Assembly (NCBI RefSeq): GCF_042956465.1
Contig: NZ_JBIBGL010000003.1
Coordinates: 682,001-746,000, forward strand
DNA length: 64,000 bases
Reading direction: 5' to 3'
Origin: Embleya sp042956465
GTDB lineage: Bacteria > Actinomycetota > Actinomycetes > Streptomycetales > Streptomycetaceae
Positions 35,799 through 43,567 of this stretch are shown here, in pieces. A program made the position numbers and the translations under genes. Under the pieces are notes generated by a model, which saw only the letters and a program-made list of their open reading frames with translations, ran no database searches and was not told the origin of the DNA. Position 1 is the stretch's first letter. The number at the start of each line of letters is the position of its first letter.

Positions 35799-35875
35799 TG
35801 GGGTGAGTGACGGGACTTGAACCCGCGACTTCCTGGACCACAACCAGGTGCTCTACCAGCTGAGCTACACCCACC
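35799..35875 (-). tRNA. tRNA-His (GTG anticodon)
   Basis: Read on the minus strand: acceptor GTGGGTG pairs with CACTCAC, the D-arm is GCTC...GCAC-like, the anticodon stem is CTGG/CCAG with loop TTGTGGT (anticodon GTG), and the T-arm is CGCGGGTTCAAGTCCCGT. An extra G precedes the acceptor and pairs with discriminator C, the identity element of tRNA-His. CCA is encoded (35799-35801). It lies upstream of the orn-adpA region on the same strand. Confidence 0.97.
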
Positions 35876-36025
35876 ATCGCCGGGGCGTTCCGTCCCGGCG
35901 AGGAAAAGTGTACAGGCTCGCGGAGGCTGCTCGCCGCAGGGTTTCCGCGAGGCCGATCCGGCGCCCCGCGCGGCGTCGATTCCGGGCTCGGTTCGGCGGC
36001 GGCACCAGGATCCGCCGGACACGGC

Positions 36026-36637
36026 CTACGCGTGTTCGGCCGGCTTGTGGCCGTACTTGGCTGCGATCGCCTTGGCGGTGTCGCTGTCCGGACCGGGGTC
36101 CGGGACGAAGATCGCCTCGCGGTAGTACCGCAGTTCCTCGATGCTCTCGTGGATGTCGGCCAGCGCGCGGTGGTTGCCGGCCTTCGGCGGGCTCTGGAAG
36201 TAGACCCGCGGATACCAGCGGCGGGCCAGTTCCTTGATCGAGGAGACGTCGATCACCCGATAGTGCAGGAAGGCTTCCAGGTCGAGCATGTCCCGGGCCA
36301 AAAAGCCCCGGTCGGTGCCGATCGAGTTGCCGCACAGCGGTGCCTTGCGCCCGTCCGGGACGTGCTTCCTGATGTAGGCGAGCACCTCGGCCTCGGCCTC
36401 GGCCAGGCTGACGCCCGCCTCCAGCTCCTCCAGCAGACCTGAAGCGGTGTGCATTTTGCGCACCACATCGGGCATGCCGGCCAGCGCCTCGGCGGGCGGG
36501 CGGATCACGACGTCGACACCGTCGCCCAGGATGTTCAGCTCGGAGTCGGTGACGAGGGCCGCCACCTCCACCAACGCGTCCCGGGACAGGTCGAGTCCGG
36601 TCATCTCACAGTCGATCCAGACCAAGCGGTCGTTCAT
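36026..36637 (-). CDS. orn: Oligoribonuclease
   Basis: 203 residues. DEDDh exonuclease: MNDRLVWIDCEMTGLDLSRD (Exo I), LCGNSIGTDRGFLARDML (Exo II), and NHRALADIHESIEELRYYRE (Exo III with His and Asp). It degrades RNA dinucleotides and pGpG from c-di-GMP turnover, and is required for normal development in Streptomyces. It starts 4 nt after the adpA stop, so the two are probably cotranscribed, as known for adpA-ornA in Streptomyces. The AGGGTGA just before the ATG is a modest ribosome site. Confidence 0.97.
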   Translation of the reverse strand: MNDRLVWIDCEMTGLDLSRDALVEVAALVTDSELNILGDGVDVVIRPPAEALAGMPDVVRKMHTASGLLEELEAGVSLAEAEAEVLAYIRKHVPDGRKAPLCGNSIGTDRGFLARDMLDLEAFLHYRVIDVSSIKELARRWYPRVYFQSPPKAGNHRALADIHESIEELRYYREAIFVPDPGPDSDTAKAIAAKYGHKPAEHA

Positions 36638-36641
36638 AGGG

Positions 36642-37937
36642 TCACCCTACGGCCCGGGCACACACCTCCTCGTCGCCGGTCTCCTCCGGGCTGCGGGTGC
36701 GGAAGGTCTCCCGATAGGAGGCCGGCGGGACACCCAGTTGTTTGCGGAAATGTCCGCGCAGCGCGACCGGCGAGCGGAACCCGCAACGGCGGGCGATCTC
36801 CTCGACCTGGAGGTCCGTGGTCTCCAGCAGCCGCTGGGCCTGGAGCACCCGCTGGGTGAGCAGCCATTGCAGCGGAGCGCTGCCGGTGAGGGTGCGAAAA
36901 CGCCGGTCGAAGGTGCGCCGACTCATGTACGCGCGAGTCGCCAACTGTTCGATGTCGAAGCGCTCGGCCAGGTTCTCCAGCGCCCACGAGATGACGGTGG
37001 CCAGCGGGTCGCCGCTGATCTCCTCGGGCAGGGTCAAGTCCATGTACTGCGCCTGACCGCCGATCCGGTGGGCGGGCACGACCAGTCGGCGGGCGAGCGC
37101 GTTGGCCGCGTCCGGGCCGTGGTCGAGGCGGACCAGGTGCAGGCACAGGTCGATGCCGGCCGCGGTGCCGGCGCTGGTGAGGATGTCACCGTCGTCGACG
37201 TACAGCTCGCGGGGGTCGACCCGGACCTTCGGGTAGCGCTTGGCCAGCGCGGGGGCGTACATCCAGTGCGTCGTCGCCGGACGGTCGTCCAGCAGGCCGG
37301 CCGCGGCGAGCACGAACGCGCCGCCGCACAGGCCGACGATCCGGGCTCCCTCGCGGTGCGCCCGGCGCAGCGCCTCCAGCACGGGCGGCGGTGGCATCCG
37401 GGACGGCGAGTGCCACGCGGGCACGATCACGGTGCCCGCCCGGGCGAGGGCGTCGAGGCCGTACGGCGCGATCAGTTCGACGCCGCCGGTGGTGCGGAGC
37501 GGTCCGGGTTCGGCCGCGCACACCAGTAATCGGTAGTTCGGTACGCCGGCGTCGCGTCGATCCACCCCGAACACCGATATCGGGATCGAACTCTCCAGGA
37601 TCGGCGAGTTCGCGAACAGCAACACCGCGATCGTGTCCGGGCGACGTCGACCGAGCAGCGGGCGCTCGCGTCCCGGAGCCAGGACGCCCTCGGCGTCGGG
37701 GTCGTACTCGCCGTCGAAGTCGATGTCGTCGGTGAGGTCGCCGTCGTCCTCGATCGAGTCGCTCTCGGGCGGAGCCTCGGACAGCACGGTGGACGCCGCG
37801 ACGATCACCACCGCGTCCGCATCGCCGACCGGGACGGCATCGACGCCGTCGATCGCGGCGATCTCGGCCGGGTGGTCGGCATCGACCACGCGGGCTCGCC
37901 CTCGTCGCCGGTCCTTACGGCTGTCGATCCTGCTCAT
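36642..37937 (-). CDS. adpA: AdpA, AraC-family developmental master regulator
   Basis: 431 residues from ATG 37937 (AAGGGGG upstream). An acidic N-terminal extension of about 85 residues leads to a DJ-1/PfpI-like domain (IAVLLFANSPILESSIPISV, GARIVGLCGGAFVLAAAGLL) and the AraC/XylS DNA-binding domain (RAYMSRRTFDRRFRTLTGSA, ARRCGFRSPVALRGHFRKQL), both close to recalled AdpA sequences. Codon 137 is TTA (37527-37529), making it a likely target of the bldA leucyl-tRNA; here the TTA lies in the DJ-1 domain rather than the interdomain linker. The upstream region holds a Crp-consensus site (38076-38091). Confidence 0.94.
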   Translation of the reverse strand: MSRIDSRKDRRRGRARVVDADHPAEIAAIDGVDAVPVGDADAVVIVAASTVLSEAPPESDSIEDDGDLTDDIDFDGEYDPDAEGVLAPGRERPLLGRRRPDTIAVLLFANSPILESSIPISVFGVDRRDAGVPNYRLLVCAAEPGPLRTTGGVELIAPYGLDALARAGTVIVPAWHSPSRMPPPPVLEALRRAHREGARIVGLCGGAFVLAAAGLLDDRPATTHWMYAPALAKRYPKVRVDPRELYVDDGDILTSAGTAAGIDLCLHLVRLDHGPDAANALARRLVVPAHRIGGQAQYMDLTLPEEISGDPLATVISWALENLAERFDIEQLATRAYMSRRTFDRRFRTLTGSAPLQWLLTQRVLQAQRLLETTDLQVEEIARRCGFRSPVALRGHFRKQLGVPPASYRETFRTRSPEETGDEEVCARAVG

Positions 37938-38045
37938 GGCCCCGATCGCCCCCTTCACCCCTCACGCCCCAGTAGGTCACAGGCGTCACTCACGTAACCC
38001 AAGATCGGAACTTACTCTCTCTTACCTTGTCTATGCATGGTGTTC

Positions 38046-38065
38046 TCTACGTGACGTTATGTAGA
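38046..38065. promoter_or_regulatory. Imperfect 20-bp palindrome upstream of adpA
   Basis: TCTACGT ... ATGTAGA with one mismatch in the arms, about 110 nt upstream of the adpA start in an AT-rich stretch. It could bind a gamma-butyrolactone-receptor-type or other repressor, but it does not clearly match the ARE consensus. Confidence 0.4.
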
Positions 38066-38075
38066 TATGCGTGTT

Positions 38076-38091
38076 TGTGACGGTGGTCACA
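38076..38091. promoter_or_regulatory. Crp-consensus palindrome upstream of adpA
   Basis: TGTGACGGTGGTCACA fits TGTGA-N6-TCACA exactly and is fully symmetric over the outer 12 bases. It lies about 140 nt upstream of the adpA start, between adpA and the end of the LysR gene. Confidence 0.65.
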
Positions 38092-38122
38092 TCGCGGAAC
38101 TTGTCGACATTTGCCGGAGCCG

Positions 38123-39049
38123 TCAGGCCCCGGGGCGCCTGCGGGCCGCGTGCAGCAGGTGCAGGGCCGCCTCCGGCAGTTCCCGACCGCGCGGCCAGAC
38201 CGCCCGCAGGATCCGGTCGAGGGCGGGCAGATCGGCCATCGGCACGGCCACCAGACGCCCGTCGGCCAGGTCCTCGCGGACCGCGAGATCGGACAACACC
38301 GCGGGCGCGGACCCGGCGATCGCCGCCGAGCGCAACGGCGCCGTCGCGCCCAACTCCAGCGCCGGCACGGCGACTCCGTCATAGGCGGCGAGGGCCCGCT
38401 CCAGCGTCTCCCGGGTGCCCGAACCCGCCTCGCGCAGCAGCAGCGGCGTCGCGGCCAACTCGGCTGCGGCGATCGGGCGCCGCCGCCGGGCCCACGGGTG
38501 CGTCGGCGCGACCACCACCACGAGCCGATCCCGGCCCACCTCCGCGGACTGCAGGTCGCGCGGGACCCACGGCCCCTCGACGAAGCCCAGATCCGCCTCG
38601 CCCGCCCGCAGTGCCTCGATCACGTGCAGGCTGTTGGTCACCTGCAGGCCCACGTGCACTCCGGGCACCGCCTCGCGCAGCGCGGTCAGCCACCCGGGCA
38701 CCAGGTGTTCGGCCACCGTCAGGCTCGCCGCGACCCGCAGCCGGTCCTCCTGCCGGGCCTTGAGCGCGGCCGCCCCCTCCACGAGCGCGTGCGCCTGGTC
38801 GAGCACGCCGCGGGCCCAGTCGGTGATCACCAGACCGGCGGCGGTGGGCACCGAGCCGGTGGTGCTGCGCTCCAGCAGGCGCACCCCGAGCCGCCGCTCC
38901 AGCGTGCGCATCCGCGCACTGGCCGAGGGCTGGCTGATGCCGAACCGGCGGGCCGCGCTGCCCAGGCTGCCGCTTTCGGTCACCGCGACGAGCAGTTCGA
39001 GCGTGTACAGGTCGGGCAGTCGGTCCGAGGGGCGCGCCGGCGAGGTCAT
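38123..39049 (-). CDS. LysR family transcriptional regulator
   Basis: 308 residues from ATG 39049 (AGGG upstream; TTG 39055 would add two residues). HTH: LVAVTESGSLGSAARRFGIS, QPSASARMRTLERRLGVRLL. The effector domain has LRVAASLTVAEHLVPGWLTA and LGFVEGPWVPRDL. It resembles CbbR/YeiE-type LysR regulators. Divergent from the YeiH-family exporter, with a LysR box overlapping its own start codon, the classic regulator-target arrangement. Confidence 0.92.
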   Translation of the reverse strand: MTSPARPSDRLPDLYTLELLVAVTESGSLGSAARRFGISQPSASARMRTLERRLGVRLLERSTTGSVPTAAGLVITDWARGVLDQAHALVEGAAALKARQEDRLRVAASLTVAEHLVPGWLTALREAVPGVHVGLQVTNSLHVIEALRAGEADLGFVEGPWVPRDLQSAEVGRDRLVVVVAPTHPWARRRRPIAAAELAATPLLLREAGSGTRETLERALAAYDGVAVPALELGATAPLRSAAIAGSAPAVLSDLAVREDLADGRLVAVPMADLPALDRILRAVWPRGRELPEAALHLLHAARRRPGA

Positions 39050-39067
39050 AGCCAAACCCTATGACCT
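39043..39067. promoter_or_regulatory. LysR-type box between lysR and yeiH-family genes
   Basis: AGGTCATAG (39043-39051), 7-nt spacer, CTATGACCT (39059-39067): perfect 9-bp arms. It contains T-N11-A (39049 to 39061), the LysR-type core. It overlaps the lysR start codon and lies 54 nt upstream of the exporter start. Confidence 0.78.
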
Positions 39068-39120
39068 ACCAGGCAATCGACCGCTACCCGGACGAGTGCG
39101 CCGGGTCGAGGGTGGGGTTC

Positions 39121-40173
39121 ATGACCCTGACCGCCGCGCACCGCACGCACCACACGCAGCTTTCGGCCGGCTCCGAGCCGGCGAAGCCGCGATTGTGGCC
39201 GGGGCTGCTCGCGGCGGTGCTCGCGGTGGCCGCGAGTTGGGGTGCGCATCGGCTCTGGCCCGGCCTGCCGATGCTCACGGTCGCCGTCGCCCTGGGCATC
39301 CTCGCCGCCAACGTGCGCGCGCTGCCCGCCGCGACCGCGCCGGGGCTGGGCTTCGCGGGCAAGCGGTTGATGCGCGCCGGGGTGGTGCTGCTGGGCCTCA
39401 AGCTCGCCCTCGGCGACATCGTCGGACTCGGTTTCGCGCCGGTGGCGATGGTGATCGGGGTGGTCGTCCTGACCTTCTTCGGCACCCGGTGGCTGGGGCG
39501 GCGGATCGGTCTGCCCGGTGATCAACCGCTGCTGATCGCGACCGGCTTCTCGATCTGCGGCGCCTCCGCCGTGGCCGCGATGAACGGCGTCAGCGACAGC
39601 GACGAGGAGGACGTGGCCACCGCCGTCGCGCTGGTCACGCTGTGCGGAAGCCTGGCGATCGTCGCGCTGCCGCTGCTGCGGGCGCCGCTGGGCCTGGATG
39701 CGGTGCGGTACGGCGGCTGGGTCGGCGCGAGCGTGCACGACGTCGGCCAGGTGGTCGCCGCCGGCGGCGTGGCCGGGCCGGTCGCGCTGCACACCGCGGT
39801 GGTGGTCAAGCTGATGCGGGTGCTGCTGCTCGCGCCGATCGTGGTGGGCACCGGGTACGCGCTGCGCCGCCGGGCCGCGCGAGCGGGCGACACCGGGGGT
39901 GCGGGGGCGCGGCGGCCGGCCCTGATGCCGCTGTTCGTGGTCGGCTTCCTGGCCATGGTCGGCGTGCGCAGCACGGGTCTGCTGCCGACCTCGGCGCTGG
40001 AGGTCGCGGGCACCGCGCAGGACCTGCTGTTGGCTGCCGCACTGTTCGGCCTGGGCAGCATGGTCGACCTGAATCGGCTGGTGCGCACCGGCTGGCGGGC
40101 GCTGCTCCTGGGCTTCGCGTCCTGGGTGCTGATCGCCGGCGCGGCCTACGGAGGCGTGTTGCTGACCATGTGA
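39121..40173 (+). CDS. YeiH family putative sulfate exporter
   Basis: 350 residues from ATG 39121 (GAGGGTGGGG upstream); ATG 39061 is in frame but would begin inside the LysR box. About ten membrane helices. Family motifs: GKRLMRAGVVLLGLKLALGD, ATGFSICGASAVAAMNGVSD, VGASVHDVGQVVAAGGVAGP, and a final GLGSMVDLNRLVRTGWRALL. This is the UPF0324/YeiH group, linked to sulfate or organosulfonate export. It is probably controlled by the divergent LysR protein. Confidence 0.9.
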   Translation: MTLTAAHRTHHTQLSAGSEPAKPRLWPGLLAAVLAVAASWGAHRLWPGLPMLTVAVALGILAANVRALPAATAPGLGFAGKRLMRAGVVLLGLKLALGDIVGLGFAPVAMVIGVVVLTFFGTRWLGRRIGLPGDQPLLIATGFSICGASAVAAMNGVSDSDEEDVATAVALVTLCGSLAIVALPLLRAPLGLDAVRYGGWVGASVHDVGQVVAAGGVAGPVALHTAVVVKLMRVLLLAPIVVGTGYALRRRAARAGDTGGAGARRPALMPLFVVGFLAMVGVRSTGLLPTSALEVAGTAQDLLLAAALFGLGSMVDLNRLVRTGWRALLLGFASWVLIAGAAYGGVLLTM

Positions 40174-40834
40174 GCGCCCGCGAACCGGCCCGCCGGCGGA
40201 CGAGTGGAGGCCGCCGACGAGCACGCGCGTCCGGGAGTACGTCGAACCCGCCGACGGCCCGGCGCGTGACGGGCCGTCAGACAGGTTCGACGTCGGCGCC
40301 GCGGCGCGGGTCGGCGTGAGGGAGGGTCGGCGTCCAACCTGCGGATCGCCGCCCGTTTCGACGCGGTCGCCCGGACGCACGGTGTCGTCCTGACCAACGC
40401 TCGGGCGGGGCCCGGGGTAACGCCCGTTCCCTCCTGCGGCGTCAGCGCGCACCCTCGAACGGGCCCGAAGCCGCCCCGTACAGCCTCCGCGGCCGGCCCG
40501 AACGAGCCCGGCGACCGGCCCGAACCGGGCCGCCGACCGCCCTCGGTGAGTGCCGGGAACCGACTGCGACCGGATCACAATCACCCACACGGCTGCCCGG
40601 GTCTCCCCATTCACGGCGTTGTCCGGCTAATGTGCGTGTCTCGCCGAGGCTTTGTCGGGGGCGCCATCCCCGTGCGTGGTCCGGCGAACCTCACCAAGCC
40701 CCGACCTGCACGCGTCGTGGTGTCGTTTTTGTCCGGGAGAACCCCGGTCGACACTTCGAATGTGCGGGTCGGCGCAGTAATCTGGTACCAGGAAGCCCCG
40801 AGGCGCCCCTCCACAGCAAAGACGCCCGATTCCC
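40174..40834. other. Gap: terminator, then long non-coding stretch before usp
   Basis: About 660 bases without a credible gene; frames in it lack family resemblance and codon bias. It contains the hairpin at 40239-40293 and, near the end, a lower-GC patch (40700-40800) with CGTTTTTGTCC and CAGTAATCTGGTACCAG that probably holds the promoter of the universal stress gene. Confidence 0.5.
40239..40293. terminator. Two-tier hairpin terminator after yeiH-family gene
   Basis: Outer arms ACGTCGAACC (40239-40248) and GGTTCGACGT (40284-40293); inner arms GACGGCCCG (40253-40261) and CGGGCCGTC (40270-40278). Both pairs are perfect, separated by a small internal loop. 66 nt past the stop at 40173. Confidence 0.8.
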
Positions 40835-41332
40835 ATGGCTGCTTTCGAGTTCAGTGACCTTCCGGACGGCACTCCGTTGCTCCGTCCCGACTCTCCTCAT
40901 CAGCGCGATCCCGCGTTCCAACATCCCGTCGTGGTCGGTTTCGACGGGTCCGAGTCCAGTGAACGTGCCTTGGCGTACGCGTCCGGCATGGCGCGCAGGC
41001 TCGGCGGCGGGCTGGTGATCGTGCATGTGGCCAACCGGATTCCGGCCACCGTGTGGGCCGGCTGCGAGCCGCCGGTCTTCATCGACGTGCCGGACAGCCG
41101 CTCCGAGGCCCTTGGCCTGGAGTTGGCCTGCGCGGATCACCTCAGCGACGTGCCGTGGATCCTGGTCGAGCGCGGGGGCGACATCTGCCACGAGATCGAG
41201 GACGTCGCGCGCGAATTCACCGCCGACGCGATCGTGGTCGGCGGGTCCACCGGGCTGGCCAGCCGGATCTTCGGTTCGGTCGCGTGCCGCCTGGTCAAGC
41301 ACGCCAAGCGACCGGTCGTGGTGATTCCCTGA
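40835..41332 (+). CDS. Universal stress protein (UspA family)
   Basis: 165 residues. After a 30-residue leader, the Usp domain: VVVGFDGSESSERALAYASG, RLGGGLVIVHVANRIP, EFTADAIVVGGSTGLASRIF, GSVACRLVKHAKRPVVVIP. The GGSTGLASRIFGSVA loop matches the ATP-binding G-2x-G-9x-G[S/T] pattern of ATP-binding Usp proteins. Role in stress or dormancy; single gene. No clear ribosome site precedes ATG 40835. Confidence 0.92.
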   Translation: MAAFEFSDLPDGTPLLRPDSPHQRDPAFQHPVVVGFDGSESSERALAYASGMARRLGGGLVIVHVANRIPATVWAGCEPPVFIDVPDSRSEALGLELACADHLSDVPWILVERGGDICHEIEDVAREFTADAIVVGGSTGLASRIFGSVACRLVKHAKRPVVVIP

Positions 41333-41417
41333 CGGTCCCCGCGCGCGCGATCCGGGCTCCGCCGTGATCTCGCCGCTCGTTTTCCGTGTCTTCCGGCGCC
41401 TTTCCCGGCGTCCCGTG

Positions 41418-41451
41418 ATCGAACCTCGATCGGATCCGCATCGAACCTCGA
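41418..41451. promoter_or_regulatory. 12-bp direct repeats 22 bp apart, upstream of MerR gene
   Basis: ATCGAACCTCGA occurs at 41418-41429 and 41440-41451, a spacing of two helical turns, 57 nt before the TTG start at 41509. Possible binding site for a cooperative regulator. Confidence 0.4.
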
Positions 41452-41508
41452 ACACATCTGCATTACGTTGGCCGCGGACACGGGGCACGAGGATCGTGAG
41501 GCACGAGG

Positions 41509-42705
41509 TTGGCGGAGTACCGGATCGAGGACCTCGCCCGCGAGGGGGGCACGACCGTACGCAATGTACGCGCGTACCAGGATCGCGGGCTGTTGCCGCG
41601 GCCGAGGCGACAGGGGCGGGTGTCCCTGTACGACGACGGCCATCTGGGCCGGCTCCGGCTGATCGGCCAGTTGCTGGAGCGCGGCTACAGCCTGGTGAGC
41701 ATCAAGGAACTGCTCGACGCGTGGGACGGCGGGCGCAGTCTCGGCGCGGTGCTCGGGCTGGTCGCCGAGGCGAGCGGGCCGTGGAGCGACGAGACGCCGG
41801 AGCGGATGACCCGGGCCGAGCTGATCGCGATGTTCGGCGGCCTGTCCGATCCGGTCGCGCTCGCCGGGGCGGTGCGGCTGGGGTTGCTCGAACCCGAGGA
41901 CGACTCGCTGACCGTGTTCCGGGTGCCCAGCCCGCGCGAGCTCGCGGTGGGCGCCGAGCTGCACGCGGCCGGCGTACCGGTGGCCGCGGTCACCGAGCAG
42001 CTGCGGATGTTGCGTGCGGCGATGGAGCACGTGTCCGAGGGGTTCGGTCGGCTGATGGAGTCGCATCTGCTGCCCGCCGACGGCGACGCGGACGAGACGG
42101 CGGAGATGATCCGCCGGATGCGACCGCTGGCGCTGCGGGCGGTGGAGGCCGAGCTGGCCCGGGCGATGCGCCGTACGGCCGCGCGTCGGCTCGGCGAGGA
42201 GCTCGGGAAGGTGCTGCGCGAGGAGCCCGAGCCGACCCGGGGCGGGCCGGAGCCGGTCGGCGACGAGGAGCCCGCGCTCGATCGGCACCCGTTCATGTCG
42301 GACGCGTGGATCGCGGCGGTGTCCCGGCTCAGCCGGCTGATCACGCCCGATCCGGAGAAGCGCACGTCGCATCCGGCGATCGTGGACATCGTGGTGAGCG
42401 ACGTGCCGGAGCGGGACGACCCGGCCGAGCTGCACCTGGACGTCTTCCAGGGCCGCGTGCTGGTGCGCCCGGGGTTGTTGCCGGGTCCGGATCTGGTGGT
42501 GCACATGGACTACGACACCGCGCGCCGGGTGATCCTGCTCAACGACCGGCACGCGCCGCGCGAGGCACTGGCCACCGGTCGGATGACCGCCCGGGGCGAT
42601 CTGTTCGGGCTCACCGTCTTCCGCGAGGCGCTGGCCGGCCTGTCCAACTGGGACCTGGGCGCGGTGCTGCGCGAGCTGACCGCGGGCGAGGGCACGACCG
42701 CGTAG
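41509..42705 (+). CDS. MerR family regulator fused to an SCP2-like domain
   Basis: 398 residues from TTG 41509 (GTGAGG 7 nt upstream). N-terminal MerR winged helix: YRIEDLAREGGTTVRNVRAY, QDRGLLPRPRRQGRVSLYDD, RLRLIGQLLERGYSLVSIKE. A helical middle part follows. The last 110 residues, PDLVVHMDYDTARRVILLND then ALATGRMTARGDLFGLTVF, look like an SCP2 sterol-carrier fold, which binds hydrophobic ligands. I infer a MerR regulator sensing a lipid through this domain. No target gene is obvious; a TetR gene follows convergently. Confidence 0.82.
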   Translation: MAEYRIEDLAREGGTTVRNVRAYQDRGLLPRPRRQGRVSLYDDGHLGRLRLIGQLLERGYSLVSIKELLDAWDGGRSLGAVLGLVAEASGPWSDETPERMTRAELIAMFGGLSDPVALAGAVRLGLLEPEDDSLTVFRVPSPRELAVGAELHAAGVPVAAVTEQLRMLRAAMEHVSEGFGRLMESHLLPADGDADETAEMIRRMRPLALRAVEAELARAMRRTAARRLGEELGKVLREEPEPTRGGPEPVGDEEPALDRHPFMSDAWIAAVSRLSRLITPDPEKRTSHPAIVDIVVSDVPERDDPAELHLDVFQGRVLVRPGLLPGPDLVVHMDYDTARRVILLNDRHAPREALATGRMTARGDLFGLTVFREALAGLSNWDLGAVLRELTAGEGTTA

Positions 42706-42727
42706 CCGGGCTCGGGTCGGGCTCGGA

Positions 42728-43393
42728 TCAGGCCCGGATGCGGCGCAGCAGGTGCTCCACGTAGTCGCGGAACAGCGTTGCCATGTCCACGCGTTCGGGG
42801 TCGAGCAGCCATTGCAGTTGCAGGCCGTCCATCATCGCGAAGACCTGCGCCGCGACCGCGGGCGGATCGACGTCCGCGCGCAGCTCGCCGGATGCCCGGC
42901 CGGCCTCCAGCGACGCGGTGATGCTCGAACGCAGCACCGCGTAGCGGTCCTGGGCCCAGTCGTGTGCGGGGTGGTCGGTGGTCACCGCTTCGCCGGTGAG
43001 CACGGTGAAGAGCTGGACCAGCCCGGGGATGTTGCGGTTGTGCTCGGCGAGTTCGGCGAGCTTGCCCAGGGCCGCCTCGCCACCGAGCGGAAGCACGCCC
43101 ACGTCCAGATGCTCCATGTCCATCCGGTCGCGCAGGTCGAGCACCGCCATCAGCAGCTCCTGCTTGCTGCGGAAGTGGTGCAGCAGGCCGGCCTGGGTCA
43201 GTTCGGCGCGCTCGGCGATCCGGGCCAGCGAGGTGCCGCGGTAGCCGTTCTCGGCGAACTCCTGGAGCGCGATGTTGAGGATGCGGGTGCGTCGGGCATC
43301 CCCGGACGCGTATCCGCGGCCGCGTGGTCTGGCCCGGGCGGCCCGGCTCGGGGTCGGCGGGTTGACGGGGAGGTCCTCCGGTTGTGCGTCCAT
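42728..43393 (-). CDS. TetR family transcriptional regulator
   Basis: 221 residues. After a basic N-terminal arm (RAARARPRGRGYASGDARRT), HTH: ILNIALQEFAENGYRGTSLA, RIAERAELTQAGLLHHFRSK, QELLMAVLDLRD. The C-terminal domain is BetI-like (VAAQVFAMMDGLQLQWLLDP). It is divergent from the GH3 glycosidase and may repress it; the AT-rich spacer has GTTACGTCGCGATAAC at 43438-43453. Confidence 0.9.
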   Translation of the reverse strand: MDAQPEDLPVNPPTPSRAARARPRGRGYASGDARRTRILNIALQEFAENGYRGTSLARIAERAELTQAGLLHHFRSKQELLMAVLDLRDRMDMEHLDVGVLPLGGEAALGKLAELAEHNRNIPGLVQLFTVLTGEAVTTDHPAHDWAQDRYAVLRSSITASLEAGRASGELRADVDPPAVAAQVFAMMDGLQLQWLLDPERVDMATLFRDYVEHLLRRIRA

Positions 43394-43437
43394 GTGGTCA
43401 TCCTGCCGTGTCCCGGCGGGAGCCTGTCGAGGTGTAT

Positions 43438-43453
43438 GTTACGTCGCGATAAC
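43438..43453. promoter_or_regulatory. Imperfect palindrome between tetR and GH3 genes
   Basis: GTTACGTCGCGATAAC has GTTA/TAAC outer arms and a self-complementary TCGCGA core, in the AT-rich divergent promoter region. A plausible TetR operator, 45 nt from the tetR start and 115 nt from the GH3 start. Confidence 0.4.
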
Positions 43454-43567
43454 AAAGCTACCGTGTAATAGGTTTTCCGGCTAGCGTACGACGGGATCCT
43501 CCGGGCGACTCGTTCGGCGGGTCGCCCGGACCGCGGGTCGATCGGCTACGCAAGCGGAAGGCAGACG

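Noticed and set aside
40546..40857. 103-codon plus-strand frame before the universal stress gene
   Set aside because: Spans the likely promoter region, overlaps the usp start in another frame, and shows no family similarity.
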